A stretch of 64,000 nucleotides of DNA. Origin: Nothophaeocryptopus gaeumannii. Lineage: Eukaryota > Ascomycota > Dothideomycetes > Mycosphaerellales > Mycosphaerellaceae. The notes under the pieces were generated by a model that did no database searches, had not been told where the DNA came from, and worked only from the letters and a program-made list of their open reading frames with translations. Every line of letters starts with the position of its first letter. Position 1 is the first letter of the stretch. Below are positions 12,053 to 21,386 of the stretch, piece by piece. Where the stretch lies: NCBI GenBank assembly GCA_031771865.1, contig JASISA010000023.1, forward strand, positions 310,001 through 374,000, written 5' to 3'. The translations under genes and the position numbers were made by a program.

Positions 12053-12220
12053 ATGAAGTTCCTCCTCCCAACCCTCCTCCTTACTATCCTACCCTACGTC
12101 CTCGCCTGCGTACACTCACGCCGCGAGGCCGATGCTTGCGCGCAGTTCTGTCAAAGAATTCCGAATCCGACTAAGGAACGAGTACAGGGTTGTTTAGAAG
12201 CTCGTTGCTCTCCCTGCTAG
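12053..12220 (+). CDS. small secreted cysteine-rich peptide (55 aa), effector-like
   Basis: A 55-residue frame, ATG to TAG. The first 18 residues form a clear signal peptide: a Lys after Met, then a Leu-rich core, ending YVLA. The mature part of about 37 residues has six cysteines (positions 19, 29, 33, 46, 51, 54), an even number suited to three disulphides, and a possible dibasic Arg-Arg site just after the signal. The exon keeps normal CA/TG content although it lies beside RIP-like DNA. GTAAGT overlaps the stop codon: if it is used as a donor with the acceptor CTTAG about 70 nt later, the spliced message reads TAA at the same place, so the protein is unchanged. No homologue recognised. Candidate effector or antimicrobial peptide by features only. 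Confidence 0.62.
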   Translation: MKFLLPTLLLTILPYVLACVHSRREADACAQFCQRIPNPTKERVQGCLEARCSPC

Positions 12221-12388
12221 TAAGTTAATACAATGAGATTTATAGCTAGGGTAAAGAAGGTTGATGCTAATGTATCTTAGAAGATCTTCGTCGGTATAAT
12301 GGTGTTTGTCGTTTTCGAAAACGGCCGGGGTATCTCGTATTCCTTCGAATACTTTCTACCGGGACAAAATCACTTAGGTTCTGCGGCA

Positions 12389-12721
12389 TTATAACACTTG
12401 ACGCCCTGCAAACTGGCCATTGCCAGAGTTGGGAGCTGGAAGCTGGTCGTACGGAGACGCCGAGATTGGGTACGGAGCCTTGGGTGGTAAGCTGCTGTTG
12501 CTTCGCTGTTCTTGGTTGAGGAAGCTGGAAACATGGTTTTGGGATGCTTGAACTTTTGGCTTCAATGACTGTGCTTCCAGCTCTGCCTTCGTTGTCTCCT
12601 GCCGAAGTGATTCGCGCAGGTTATCTCTCACGCTGCTTGGGTAATTTGATATGCACGCGTAATCGAGGTCGCTTGAAAGGGCTCTGTTCGCGAGATGAGA
12701 GCTCGAGGGGTGTGTAGCGTT
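12389..12721 (-). CDS. possible exon of a small Gln/Ser-rich hypothetical protein
   Basis: A frame open for about 110 codons, without an ATG, ending in a TAA-type stop at the low-coordinate end. The residues look protein-like: SDLDYACISNYPSSVRDNL, then a charged helical stretch rich in Lys, Gln and Glu, then a Pro/Ser-rich tail. If real, it needs an upstream exon that I could not place before ATX1. It is not a family I recognise. Confidence 0.28.
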   Translation of the reverse strand, partial: NATHPSSSHLANRALSSDLDYACISNYPSSVRDNLRESLRQETTKAELEAQSLKPKVQASQNHVSSFLNQEQRSNSSLPPKAPYPISASPYDQLPAPNSGNGQFAGRQVL

Positions 12722-12848
12722 TCAGCGTTCATTTCAGATCATATCCGCGGTCTCTACGAGTAGTCTCATCGCGAGTGCTGTGTAGCTTTCCCGTTTGTAA
12801 CTCCTATGAAACTCCACGTCTTATGCAGCTCTTCACCTTTTCGCTTTC

Positions 12849-13209
12849 TTACGCAGTGAGGTCCACACTCTGAGCAACACCATCCGCCTCGCCGCTGTTC
12901 ACCTTCTTGCCGGTCTTTGCGATCTTCTCGAGCACCTGGGCGTAGCTGAGGGAGTCGTCGGTGGTGACTTCGGCAGTTTGCGTGTCGAGGGAAACTTCGT
13001 AGTTCTTGACGCCTATGAGAATATGGTCAGCTTTCAGTTGCCGAATGCAATCAAAGGGAACAGCGCTCATAGGTGGCTGTTCGTGGTACACCATCCGTCC
13101 GTGAAATGGGCTTCGACATACCATCCAGCTTCTTGAGAACCCGCTCTACAGCGCCTGAGCAGCCGCCACAGGTCATGGTGACATTGAACTTGTACTTGTG
13201 GTCGGCCAT
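12849..13209 (-). CDS. ATX1: copper metallochaperone, ATX1 type
   Basis: Two exons (13209-13122 and 13012-12849, minus strand) joined over a 109-nt intron give 83 residues. The heavy-metal-associated fold begins at residue 6 and carries the copper-binding MTCGGC motif in the first loop, followed by the usual helix with AVERVLKKL. Lys-rich faces (LEKIAKTGKK) match the docking surface of Atx1, which hands Cu(I) to the Ccc2 ATPase in the Golgi. A short acidic tail extends past the yeast length of 73. Divergent from palA with about 0.5 kb between the starts. Confidence 0.92.
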
Positions 13210-13723
13210 TTTGCTTTCGTTTGAGATCTTGAACCTTGCTTGTTGTAGAGCCTGGTAGCAGAGGGGGTCGGTATAAGTAAAGCTTTCGGATTGGTAATCT
13301 GAAGTTGAAGAACGGAACAAAGAGAAGTTGCGAACAGCGGTGGGCTTGTCAGACTTTAAGACCGAGTTTCCCAATGTCAATAAGAGATCGCGTGCTTTCT
13401 TAAAGTTACCTGTCGTGGCTGTCTACATTACTGTGTTCGTGAGAAACTTGCTCAGTTGTCGTCTCTTTCGGACTGAAGCCTCCTCACCACGGCAAATGGC
13501 GGCGTCTATGTCCGGAGATGAAGGCGGTGTGGGCGGGAGGAGCTTGAGCCTCATTCACGTGTCAGCCGGGGCTGGGACTGCGATGGCGAAGGGTTCACTT
13601 GGCGGCGGGACTTCGGGAGAAGTGGGCCGTGTAAACAGTGCATGAATGACTTCTTGATCATCTTGATTTCCAACTTCCTTTCTTCACGGCAGAAAGGTTC
13701 GACGGTCGGGAGATTGATCTACA
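13210..13723. promoter_or_regulatory. shared upstream region of ATX1 and palA, with a PacC-type hexamer
   Basis: 514 nt separate the two divergent start codons. It contains CTTGGC at 13598-13603, the reverse complement of the PacC consensus GCCARG, 121 nt before the palA ATG. One hexamer in 500 nt is near chance expectation, so the link to pH control is weak. Confidence 0.35.
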
Positions 13724-16321
13724 ATGCAGAACGGCAACATCCTCCAGATCCCCTTCCGCCGCACAAACAGTCTCCTCCTTTCCGAAGCGATACGAAACTA
13801 CATCTCCACCAAATACGATCAACATCCCGACACGTTTGCACGCGACCTTGAGATAATAGACCAGCTCCGTAAAGATGCCGTCAACGTTCTCGAGCCGCAC
13901 AGTAGCGGTGTCAAGAAGCTGCAGTCGTATGCGGCCCAACTGGTGTGGATGGGTGGGAAGTTCCCAGTCGATGTACGCTGAACGACGACACAAACGTAAG
14001 AGAAGGATTGAGACTGACGATATGTTTGACTTAAGTAGATGGGCGCCAACTTCACATGGTACCCTTCGCTAGGCTACAATACCGATCGAGCACATACCGA
14101 AAACAACATTCGATTTGAGCTGGCCAATGTCTTGTTCAATTTGGCAGCTATGTACTCGCAGCTTGCCTTGTCTTCGAATCGGGCGACTGGTGATGGCTTG
14201 AAGGCCGCTGCTAGCAACTTCTGCTTTGCAGCTGGTGTCTTCAAGCATCTCAAAGAGAACGTAATACCAGACATGCGGGCAGCGCCTCCAGAGGACATGG
14301 ACCCGGTGACGCTTGAGGCTCTGGAGTACCTCATGCTCGCTCAAGCACAAGAGTGCTTTTGGCAAAAAGCTGTCAAGGATGGCTTGAAGGATGCTACAAT
14401 CGCCAAATTGGCAGCCAAGGTCAGCGACCTGTACAACGACGCAAACGAGTGGAGCTTGAAGACCGACAGTATACGAAGCGAATGGATACACCACATGAAC
14501 GCGAAACACCACCACTTCGCTGCGGCTGCACAGTACCGAGCAGCCTGCGATGCTTTGGAGAAGAGGAAGTATGGCGAGGAGGTCGCGCGTCTAAGAGACA
14601 GCTTGAATTGCGTGAACATCGCATTGGGCGAGGCAAGATATGTCAACAGGGCTGTCCTTGGCGACCTCAACGGGCTCAAGACAAGAGTATCAGAGGATCT
14701 GAAGCGAGCTGAGAAGGACAATGATACCATCTACCTGCAGCCTGAACCACCAAAGGCGGAGCTCAGAGCACTGGACCGAGCCAGCATGGTGCAGTCACGA
14801 GTGCCGAAGGAAGTCTCCAATTCTCAGGAAATGCTTGGAGAGAAAGGTGATCTCGGGAAACCTCTGTTCTCGAAGCTCGTTCCATACAGTGTACATGTCG
14901 CAGCTTCCATCTACGCGGACAGACGAGATCGACTGGTCAATAACACGATCATCGCCGAGCTTGATGCCATGACCGCGCGAATACATGAGCTACTGAACAG
15001 CATCAATTTGCCCGGATCATTGCAGGCACTTGAGAAGCCGTTGGGCCTTCCCCCTGGTCTGGCCAGTCACGCCGAGGAGGTGCGGCAGTCTGGCGGCGTT
15101 CATCGACTGCACAACACCATTGCCGACACGGAGAAGCTGAAAGCAAACAATCGCGTGCTCTATCAGGAGGGCATCGACCTACTACGGACGGAAGCTAGCG
15201 AAGACGAGGCAGCACGAAGGAAGTATGGGACAGATCGCTGGAACCGGCTCCCTCAACACGAAGCCATGCCGAAGCTATCTCAGGACGTGACCAACATTGA
15301 AGGATGGCTGAAAGCAGCGGACTCTACCGACAAGGGCGTCCAAGCACGACTACGCGAAAACGAGACCCTCATTCGATTGCTTGGAGGCAGCAACAGAGAT
15401 CTCGAAGACTACGTCCCCAGCTCTCGAAGAGCAACCATGACCGCCAAAGTCGAACGCGAAGTCAACGCTCTCCGCGCGACCCTCAACGAAGTTACACGCC
15501 TCGAGAGCCGCAGACGAAAGAAAGTCGAAGCCCTCCGCTTGAAAGCAAAAGAAGACGACGTAAACCCCGACCTCCTCCGCGAAGCTGCCCGCCTCGAACG
15601 CGAATTTCCTATGATGCCCGTGCAAGCCTCCCAATTCGAATCCCTCTTCGACACACGCCTTCGAAAATACAATCCCGACCAAGAATCCCTCAAAACGGAA
15701 GACCGCGAACAAGACCAACTCCTCACCCGTGTGAAAGAAGCCAACCAATCCTTTCAATCCACAAAGAAAGGAGACACATCTTCCAAAGAACGCGAAACCG
15801 CCCTCCAGAATCTGGAGAACGCATACACGGCCTACAAAGAAATCATGCGAAACCTCGAAACGGGACGTAAATTCTATAATGACCTTTCCGCCATAACCAC
15901 GCGATTCAGAGACGATTGTAGGAACTTCGCATATACACGCCGACAGGAAGCTTCCTCTAACGAATCCGATTTATCTACATCCATGGCGGGTCTGCAGTTA
16001 CAGCAAGATACGCAACAGAATCTTCTGCAGCAGAGGGCGCAGGAGGCTGCGTCCAGACGAGGAAGCGCTCAGCCTACTCATGTTCAGCAGCAGGAGCCCA
16101 TATTGCCGGCGCCTATGCCGCAGAGGGTGGGCGCGCAGCCTCCGGCGGTGGCGAGCGTTACGAGTCCTATGAATGTGCCGGGAAATAATACGTGGAGTGA
16201 GGGGATGCCGATTGTTTTTGGTGGTGCTGGAGGGCCTCCGCCTGCGGCGATGCCGAATGGACAGAAGGGAGGGGGAGGGACGTGGGATCCGAGTAAGGGC
16301 GTTAGTTTTGGGAAGAAGTAG
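13724..16321 (+). CDS. palA: pH-response regulator PalA/Rim20 (BRO1 domain)
   Basis: Exons 13724-13972 and 14039-16321, joined over a 66-nt intron that gives FPVDMGANFTWYPSLGYN, encode 843 residues. The first ~380 residues are a BRO1 domain starting MQNGNILQIPFRRT, with the ELANVLFNLAAMYSQLA core. A V-shaped coiled-coil domain follows (about 390-700), and the tail is rich in Gln, Pro and Ala. PalA binds ESCRT-III (Snf7/Vps32) by the BRO1 part and YPXL motifs of the PacC factor by the V domain, bringing PacC to its signalling protease at alkaline pH. Length is typical of the family. Confidence 0.94.
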
Positions 16322-16586
16322 ACGTTCAAGATGCGCCATGAATCAAACGAAAAAGATGAATGAATGAATGAAGGCCAGACCGCGCATCCATTTGGCTTTT
16401 TGGTATCTCTCTTATCACAGTCGTGCCACCGACTCAAAACCCAATCACCCACCCATTTTATCAGCGCTGTCGTCGTTTCACGCAAGTCGTAGTAGTACAT
16501 CACATCGTATCTTTTTGGCTTTTTGGTTCGTCTAATCCCCACGAACTCCAATCACTCCACGCTTCCACCCCGTCAAGTCAAGCAAC

Positions 16587-18651
16587 TCATAACCTCGAGC
16601 CAGCCCTATCAGTGGCTCTTTCGCTCGCCATCCTTCCCAGAGTCCTTCTCCTTCCCTCGGTCGCAGACCCATTCGTCCTAGCAGGACTTCGGCTCCTTTC
16701 CCTATTTCTTGGCCTAGCCCGAGACAAATTCAGACCCATACTCATCCACCATTCGTCGGGCACATCGTTGCGTTGAGCGAGTCGCTGGACGATGCGACGC
16801 ATGGAGTCCAGGTCCTGCACGTCACCATCAAGCAGAGCCTCTGAGACCTCGCGCTCACTACGAGTGCTGGGCGGAGATACAGGATGTGGCTCTGGTCCGT
16901 CGCGGGAAGTCAGGGTGTTTTCTTCCGGCTGGCTGACTTCATACTGCGGTGGAGGAGAGGTAGTAGAGCGTGGGGCAAGCGAGTCTGCGGCAAATCGGCG
17001 GAAGAAACCATGGACTTGACTTCTCGCTTCGTTCGCTGCATTGCGGATCTCTGTACCATATCGCTCGGGTTCTGGGCTGCGAGGAGAGTCCATCTCTCGA
17101 AGTCCCCTTCTTCGGCGGCGATTGCGCCTCGCTCGATTCGAAGCTTCAACCATTTCCTCAAAGTGTCGCATGTCTTCAGGCGAGTTGTTGCGGATGTTTA
17201 GGACGCGCTCTCGACCATCCTCGCTCTCCAGTGCCTCTTCGACCAGTCTGAAGCCGATGTCGATGCTCGGTGGCTCAGATGCCATGGCGAAGCGGTTGCC
17301 CTGCCTTTCGCGGGCGCGCTGGTGACGTTCAATGCGTTCGCGTCCCTCTGGTGTGCTCATCTCGTGAAAGTATATGTCTTGCGCGAAAGCCTCCGTGCTG
17401 AGGACCTCGTCTTCTTCGGTGCATGCTAGATCATCTGGATCTATGGATGAAGCAGAATCACTTTCCTCCGCAGAAGTTCGCTGGCTGTTCTCGGAGCTTG
17501 AGCTATCTGGTACAGTGATCTGCGTGTCGCGACTCGAGGTGTTGAAAGACTGGCTAGCCGCTGCAGTTGCGAAGCTGCTTTCAGCGCTTGGAAGCGTTTC
17601 GTCTGGTGCAATGGTCGTGCGCATAATCTCCCAGCCATCTCTGGAACTCGGACTGCGATTGCGATCGCCAAGTCCGTTGATGGGTGACTCCGGTCGCCAC
17701 GCATTGCTGAGTGGGTGCGCGCGACGGTTGGTGCGAGGCACCGGGACATCTGACACTGGCACAAATAGACTGTCCTCGGGTCCTGAGGTGTCCAGGGGTG
17801 GGGTAGGCAGCGTGCTCCTTCGCGCAGAAGCACCGTCTCGCGAATCCGGCCTTCGACGTCTGGAGGAGGGCTCGGGCGACCGAATGATGCGAAGTGGCTC
17901 TCCCGGATTGGCTATGATCGTGTGCATAGGCACAGTCGGATCATCCCTATCAGCAGGAGGCGTGGGAGAGCGACGTAGCGCTCTATTCTCAGCAGACTCC
18001 GTATGCCCTCTGGAGACCTCATTCATGGGCATGTCGGGCCCTGAGCGCCAGGAAGGAGTGAATCGAGCCGGCGGCGCATCTGGAGGCAATCCTCTCATTG
18101 CTCGCGCCTGCCTCCGGCGCATTTGTACCTGTTGGTGCGCCATCCACGCGCTTCTCGCCTCTTCGTCATCTTGCCAGTAGTTTCGCGATTCGGGGACTGG
18201 CGGCGGAGGGGGAGGTGGTGGAAGGTAGGTATTTCGCGGCCTGTCAGCAGCCTCCAGCAGGCTGGAGATGGGAGGTACACCCCGGTCATCGCCTCGGCGC
18301 GTATCGCGCAGTCCATTGAAGCCCACTGATGGTGGCGGCGAGCGCTCAAATCGGGGTGGGAGGACAGAGGGATCGCGCAGAAGTCGCGCGCGAGTGGGTC
18401 TGCGGCCGTGGACTGAAGGCCGCCTGCGGATAGACGAGCGCAAACATGCTGTCGGGTCAGGCTTGACCTGGTTCCTGCTGTTCGACTTTTTCTCGTCTGG
18501 ATCACGCCAGATTCTTCGTGTTTAGATTCGCGTTAGCCTTAGGTTGAATCGGGAACCTTGCGCGCGGCGGTCGCGATCGCGGTCCTTTTACGCGCCGGGC
18601 GCTCGAGCTTTGCGCAGGAAGTGTTTCGGTGGTGACTTACGGAAGACCCAT
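16587..18651 (-). CDS. conserved hypothetical protein, Arg/Ser/Pro-rich, with an 11-nt first exon
   Basis: The long frame has no ATG at its upstream end. A minimal first exon at 18651-18641 (MGLP, 11 nt) followed by GTAAGT, a CTAAC branch point and an acceptor at 18514 joins in frame to exon 18513-16587, giving 645 residues. Most of the protein is predicted disorder: a run of nine prolines near residue 100, many RR and SP pairs, and acidic blocks. Two parts look conserved: an acidic helix-rich centre (TEAFAQDIYFHEMSTPEGRE) and the near-C-terminal segment RLAQRNDVPDEWWMSMGL, which I recall from other fungal hypothetical proteins. The function is unknown. Converges on palA with 265 nt between stops. 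Confidence 0.72.
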
Positions 18652-19105
18652 CGCGTGTGAGGGGAGATGAATGTAATGATTCGGCCGGCTGCCAGCACGC
18701 GACCACAATGAGCGGAGAGGTGATGATGGGCGGAGTGGAGGAGTGGAGTGGGGGTGGTGGTGAGTTGAGTTTTGTTGACTCTGTTGCTGCTGACGGCGCC
18801 GGCGAGGGAACGACGAGGCGATGGGAGATCCCGCTGTTCGCCCTTCCCTTCTCCACGCGGAGGAGGCAGGAGCGGTGCAAGCTAAACGAGGCACGTGCTT
18901 GTATCTTGACAAGTGTTTTGATTGGTTTCTTCGGAAAGGGCGCTAGCGGATGGCTTTCTCATATGAGCCAGCAGGACTCGGGGAATCAGACCTCTGCTTT
19001 TCACCAAACACGCTGTGAATGGAGAATTTGGCCACAAAGAGACAGTCCCGTCTCAATTGATTGGCGGCAAGACCACCAAATGCAAGTGCTTTGTTCCTGC
19101 CCAGC
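18652..19105. other. divergent intergenic region
   Basis: About 450 nt between the hypothetical gene and FOL3, transcribed away from each other. It contains G-rich GTGGTGG-type repeats near 18720-18770. No clear element recognised. Confidence 0.4.
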
Positions 19106-20506
19106 ATGATCGAGCTAGGTCTGCAGCGCATATCGCGTCTGCTATACAACACGCCTCTGCCATGGCGAGCAATACACGTCGCCGGAACTAATGGCAAAGG
19201 CTCAGTATGCGCCTTTATATCTGAGATGCTGAATGCGTATAACAGATCAAGCTACAGAGCGAAGCGTGGACAAGAGCCTATCAGGCATGGCCGCTTTACG
19301 AGTCCCCACCTTGTGGATCGCTGGGACTCAATCGCCTTGAGCAACGGTGATCAAATGGAGACCGTCCCATCCGAGATCTTCTTGGAAGTCGAGAAAGCTG
19401 TACAGACCAGGAGTCGCAAAGGGGATATCAACGCTTCAGAGTTCGAAATTCTCACCGCGACCGCCTTTGAGATCTTCACCAAGCAGAAGCTTGATATTGG
19501 CGTGGTAGAGGTCGGCATGGGTGGCAGGTTGGACTCCACCAATGTGCTCGGTCAACTCATGGTTGATGACGGTGGAGACCCCCGAACAGACATCAATATG
19601 CAACAATACAGACCTCCGCCACTCATCACAACCATTACTAGGATCGGCATGGACCATCAAGCGTTCCTTGGCAACACATTGACACACATTGCGCGTGAGA
19701 AGGCTGGAATCATGAAGCCAAAGGTGCCAGCTGCGTTTCACCCGGCTCAGGTCACGGAAGAGGTTCTTCAAGTATTTGCACGGCGAGCCAAGGCGCTGGA
19801 GACGCCGTTGGTGCTGTATGACTGGCTACCTTTGCCTGGTATCGATCGACAGATCCGTCAGTCGAGCACTGCGAGAAAGCAGAATGGGGAGCTTGCCATC
19901 ATGTCTACCTGTATGAGCCTCATAAGTCTGGGCCGGATACCCGGCAAGCTACCTGCAGAAGACTCGGAAGCATACGAGGACTTGCGCCAGCTTGGGGATT
20001 CTTGGAAATCTATCGTGGAGAGCCACGTCTTTCCTGGTCGTCAAGAGGCGATCTCGCTTGCACCGGTGACCGGCAGATCAAGGCCGGTCTTGCTTGATGG
20101 CGCGCACAATCAACAAGGCATCGACTCGCTTGCTGAGGCCGTGAAACCTGTGCGCGATCGCGGACAATCGATCACCTGGGTGGTTGCCATCTCTGAGAGC
20201 CCAGATAGGCAGGTCAAGGACATTCTGGGCCCACTCCTCACGCCGCATGATAATCTGTTCGCGGTGGAGTTCGCACCCGTGGACGGCATGCCTTGGGTGC
20301 AGCCGAAGAGCAGCAGTGCGATCGTCGAAGAGGTAAAGGGCTTCATACCAGACATGATTGCCATGCAGAGCTTCGAGACAGACCTCAAAGGGGCCCTCCA
20401 GAAGGCTTGCATAACAGCTGATCAGACTACGGACGGCAATCTTGTGATATGCGGCAGTCTGTATCTCGCCGGCCATGTGCATAGACTGTTGAGAGGTGCT
20501 TCTTGA
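19106..20506 (+). CDS. FOL3: dihydrofolate synthase / folylpolyglutamate synthase
   Basis: A single exon of 466 residues. The frame is closed by TGA just upstream of 19061 and the first ATG is at 19106, giving the usual fungal start MIELGLQRISRLL. The Mur-ligase ATP-binding loop HVAGTNGKGSV is at about residues 29-39, the folate-site segment FTSPHLVDRWD follows, and the central EVGMGGRLDSTN and ITRIGMDHQAFLG motifs are intact, as is LLDGAHNQQG near residue 330. The enzyme adds glutamate to dihydropteroate or folates; fungi have a Fol3 type and a Met7 type, and the short N-terminus without a targeting peptide favours Fol3. Confidence 0.9.
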   Translation: MIELGLQRISRLLYNTPLPWRAIHVAGTNGKGSVCAFISEMLNAYNRSSYRAKRGQEPIRHGRFTSPHLVDRWDSIALSNGDQMETVPSEIFLEVEKAVQTRSRKGDINASEFEILTATAFEIFTKQKLDIGVVEVGMGGRLDSTNVLGQLMVDDGGDPRTDINMQQYRPPPLITTITRIGMDHQAFLGNTLTHIAREKAGIMKPKVPAAFHPAQVTEEVLQVFARRAKALETPLVLYDWLPLPGIDRQIRQSSTARKQNGELAIMSTCMSLISLGRIPGKLPAEDSEAYEDLRQLGDSWKSIVESHVFPGRQEAISLAPVTGRSRPVLLDGAHNQQGIDSLAEAVKPVRDRGQSITWVVAISESPDRQVKDILGPLLTPHDNLFAVEFAPVDGMPWVQPKSSSAIVEEVKGFIPDMIAMQSFETDLKGALQKACITADQTTDGNLVICGSLYLAGHVHRLLRGAS

Positions 20507-20742
20507 GACAATCCACTCGCTTGCACACTCTGATCAGACTACCATCAATTGTCACACGCAGCATGTGAGAGTTACCCTACATGGCAATCACATGCGGCAG
20601 CAGGCTTTTCTATAATTATCAATGCGCCGCGCTGCCGACCTTACCTACTCGCGCGAGCGGCTCTCATTCTTCAAGCTATCAACAACTCTTGTCGAGTCCC
20701 TCCGCACACGTACAGTACTGCACCGCCTCAAAACGAGACAAA

Positions 20743-21386
20743 ATGGTCCACACTCAGAAGGACGCCTTCGACAACTACTGGCACGATACGCGAAACAAGC
20801 ACGAGTGTCACAAGAATGAACGCCTCCAGGACCACCTGGAGGACGCGGGCTACGATACCACTGCTATGACGAACTGCACGAAAGATCTTCTAGTCGTCGC
20901 ACAGCGTCTGGAGACTCGTCGTCCGGAGTACAAGAAATGCTCTCTCGGTGAGCTCGAGGAATTAAGAAATTCCTGAACTGGTTCCCAGACTCACTGGATT
21001 TCTTGCAACGCCTCGACCAATCCAAGCTCCCATTGATCCGTAACTTCTGCTTCGAAACCCACCTCACCATACACGGAGAGGAAGCAGTCAACGCGATTGT
21101 GGGAGTGGAGACTCGGTACAACGCTACGATGACGGAATTAAAGATCAAGATGGATCCATTAAAGGGCAGGTGACATGTACTGCGATACAAGCCGTACTAT
21201 AGCAGACTCGAAAAGGCGCTAGAAGGGGGAGTCTTTCGAATGACCGCCGCACGGGATGGGCAGAAGCAGAGGAGACTCGGTTTGGAGGATCTCGGTCGAG
21301 TTCGGGAGGTGATTGAGGAGACATTGTACAAGGAAAAGGAGGAGGCTAAGTCGGAAAAGGCGCCGGGACTAAGGAGATGGGGTTGA
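20743..21386 (+). pseudogene. broken small protein gene, family unknown
   Basis: An ATG-initiated frame (MVHTQKDAFDNYWHD) runs to about 20955, where the coding sense moves to another frame (KKFLNWFPDSLDFLQRLDQS), then meets TGA at 21171-21173 and continues in that same frame to a stop at 21384-21386. The segment CTKDLLVVAQRLETR, then YKKC, then LGELEE resembles small lineage-specific proteins with a short SAP-like helix pair that I recall from dothideomycetes. The putative introns that could bridge the breaks would be only 19 and 34 nt, too short, so decay or sequencing error is more likely. Confidence 0.5.

Noticed and set aside
17374..18180. 268-codon plus-strand frame
   Set aside because: Antisense shadow of the GC-rich disordered hypothetical gene.
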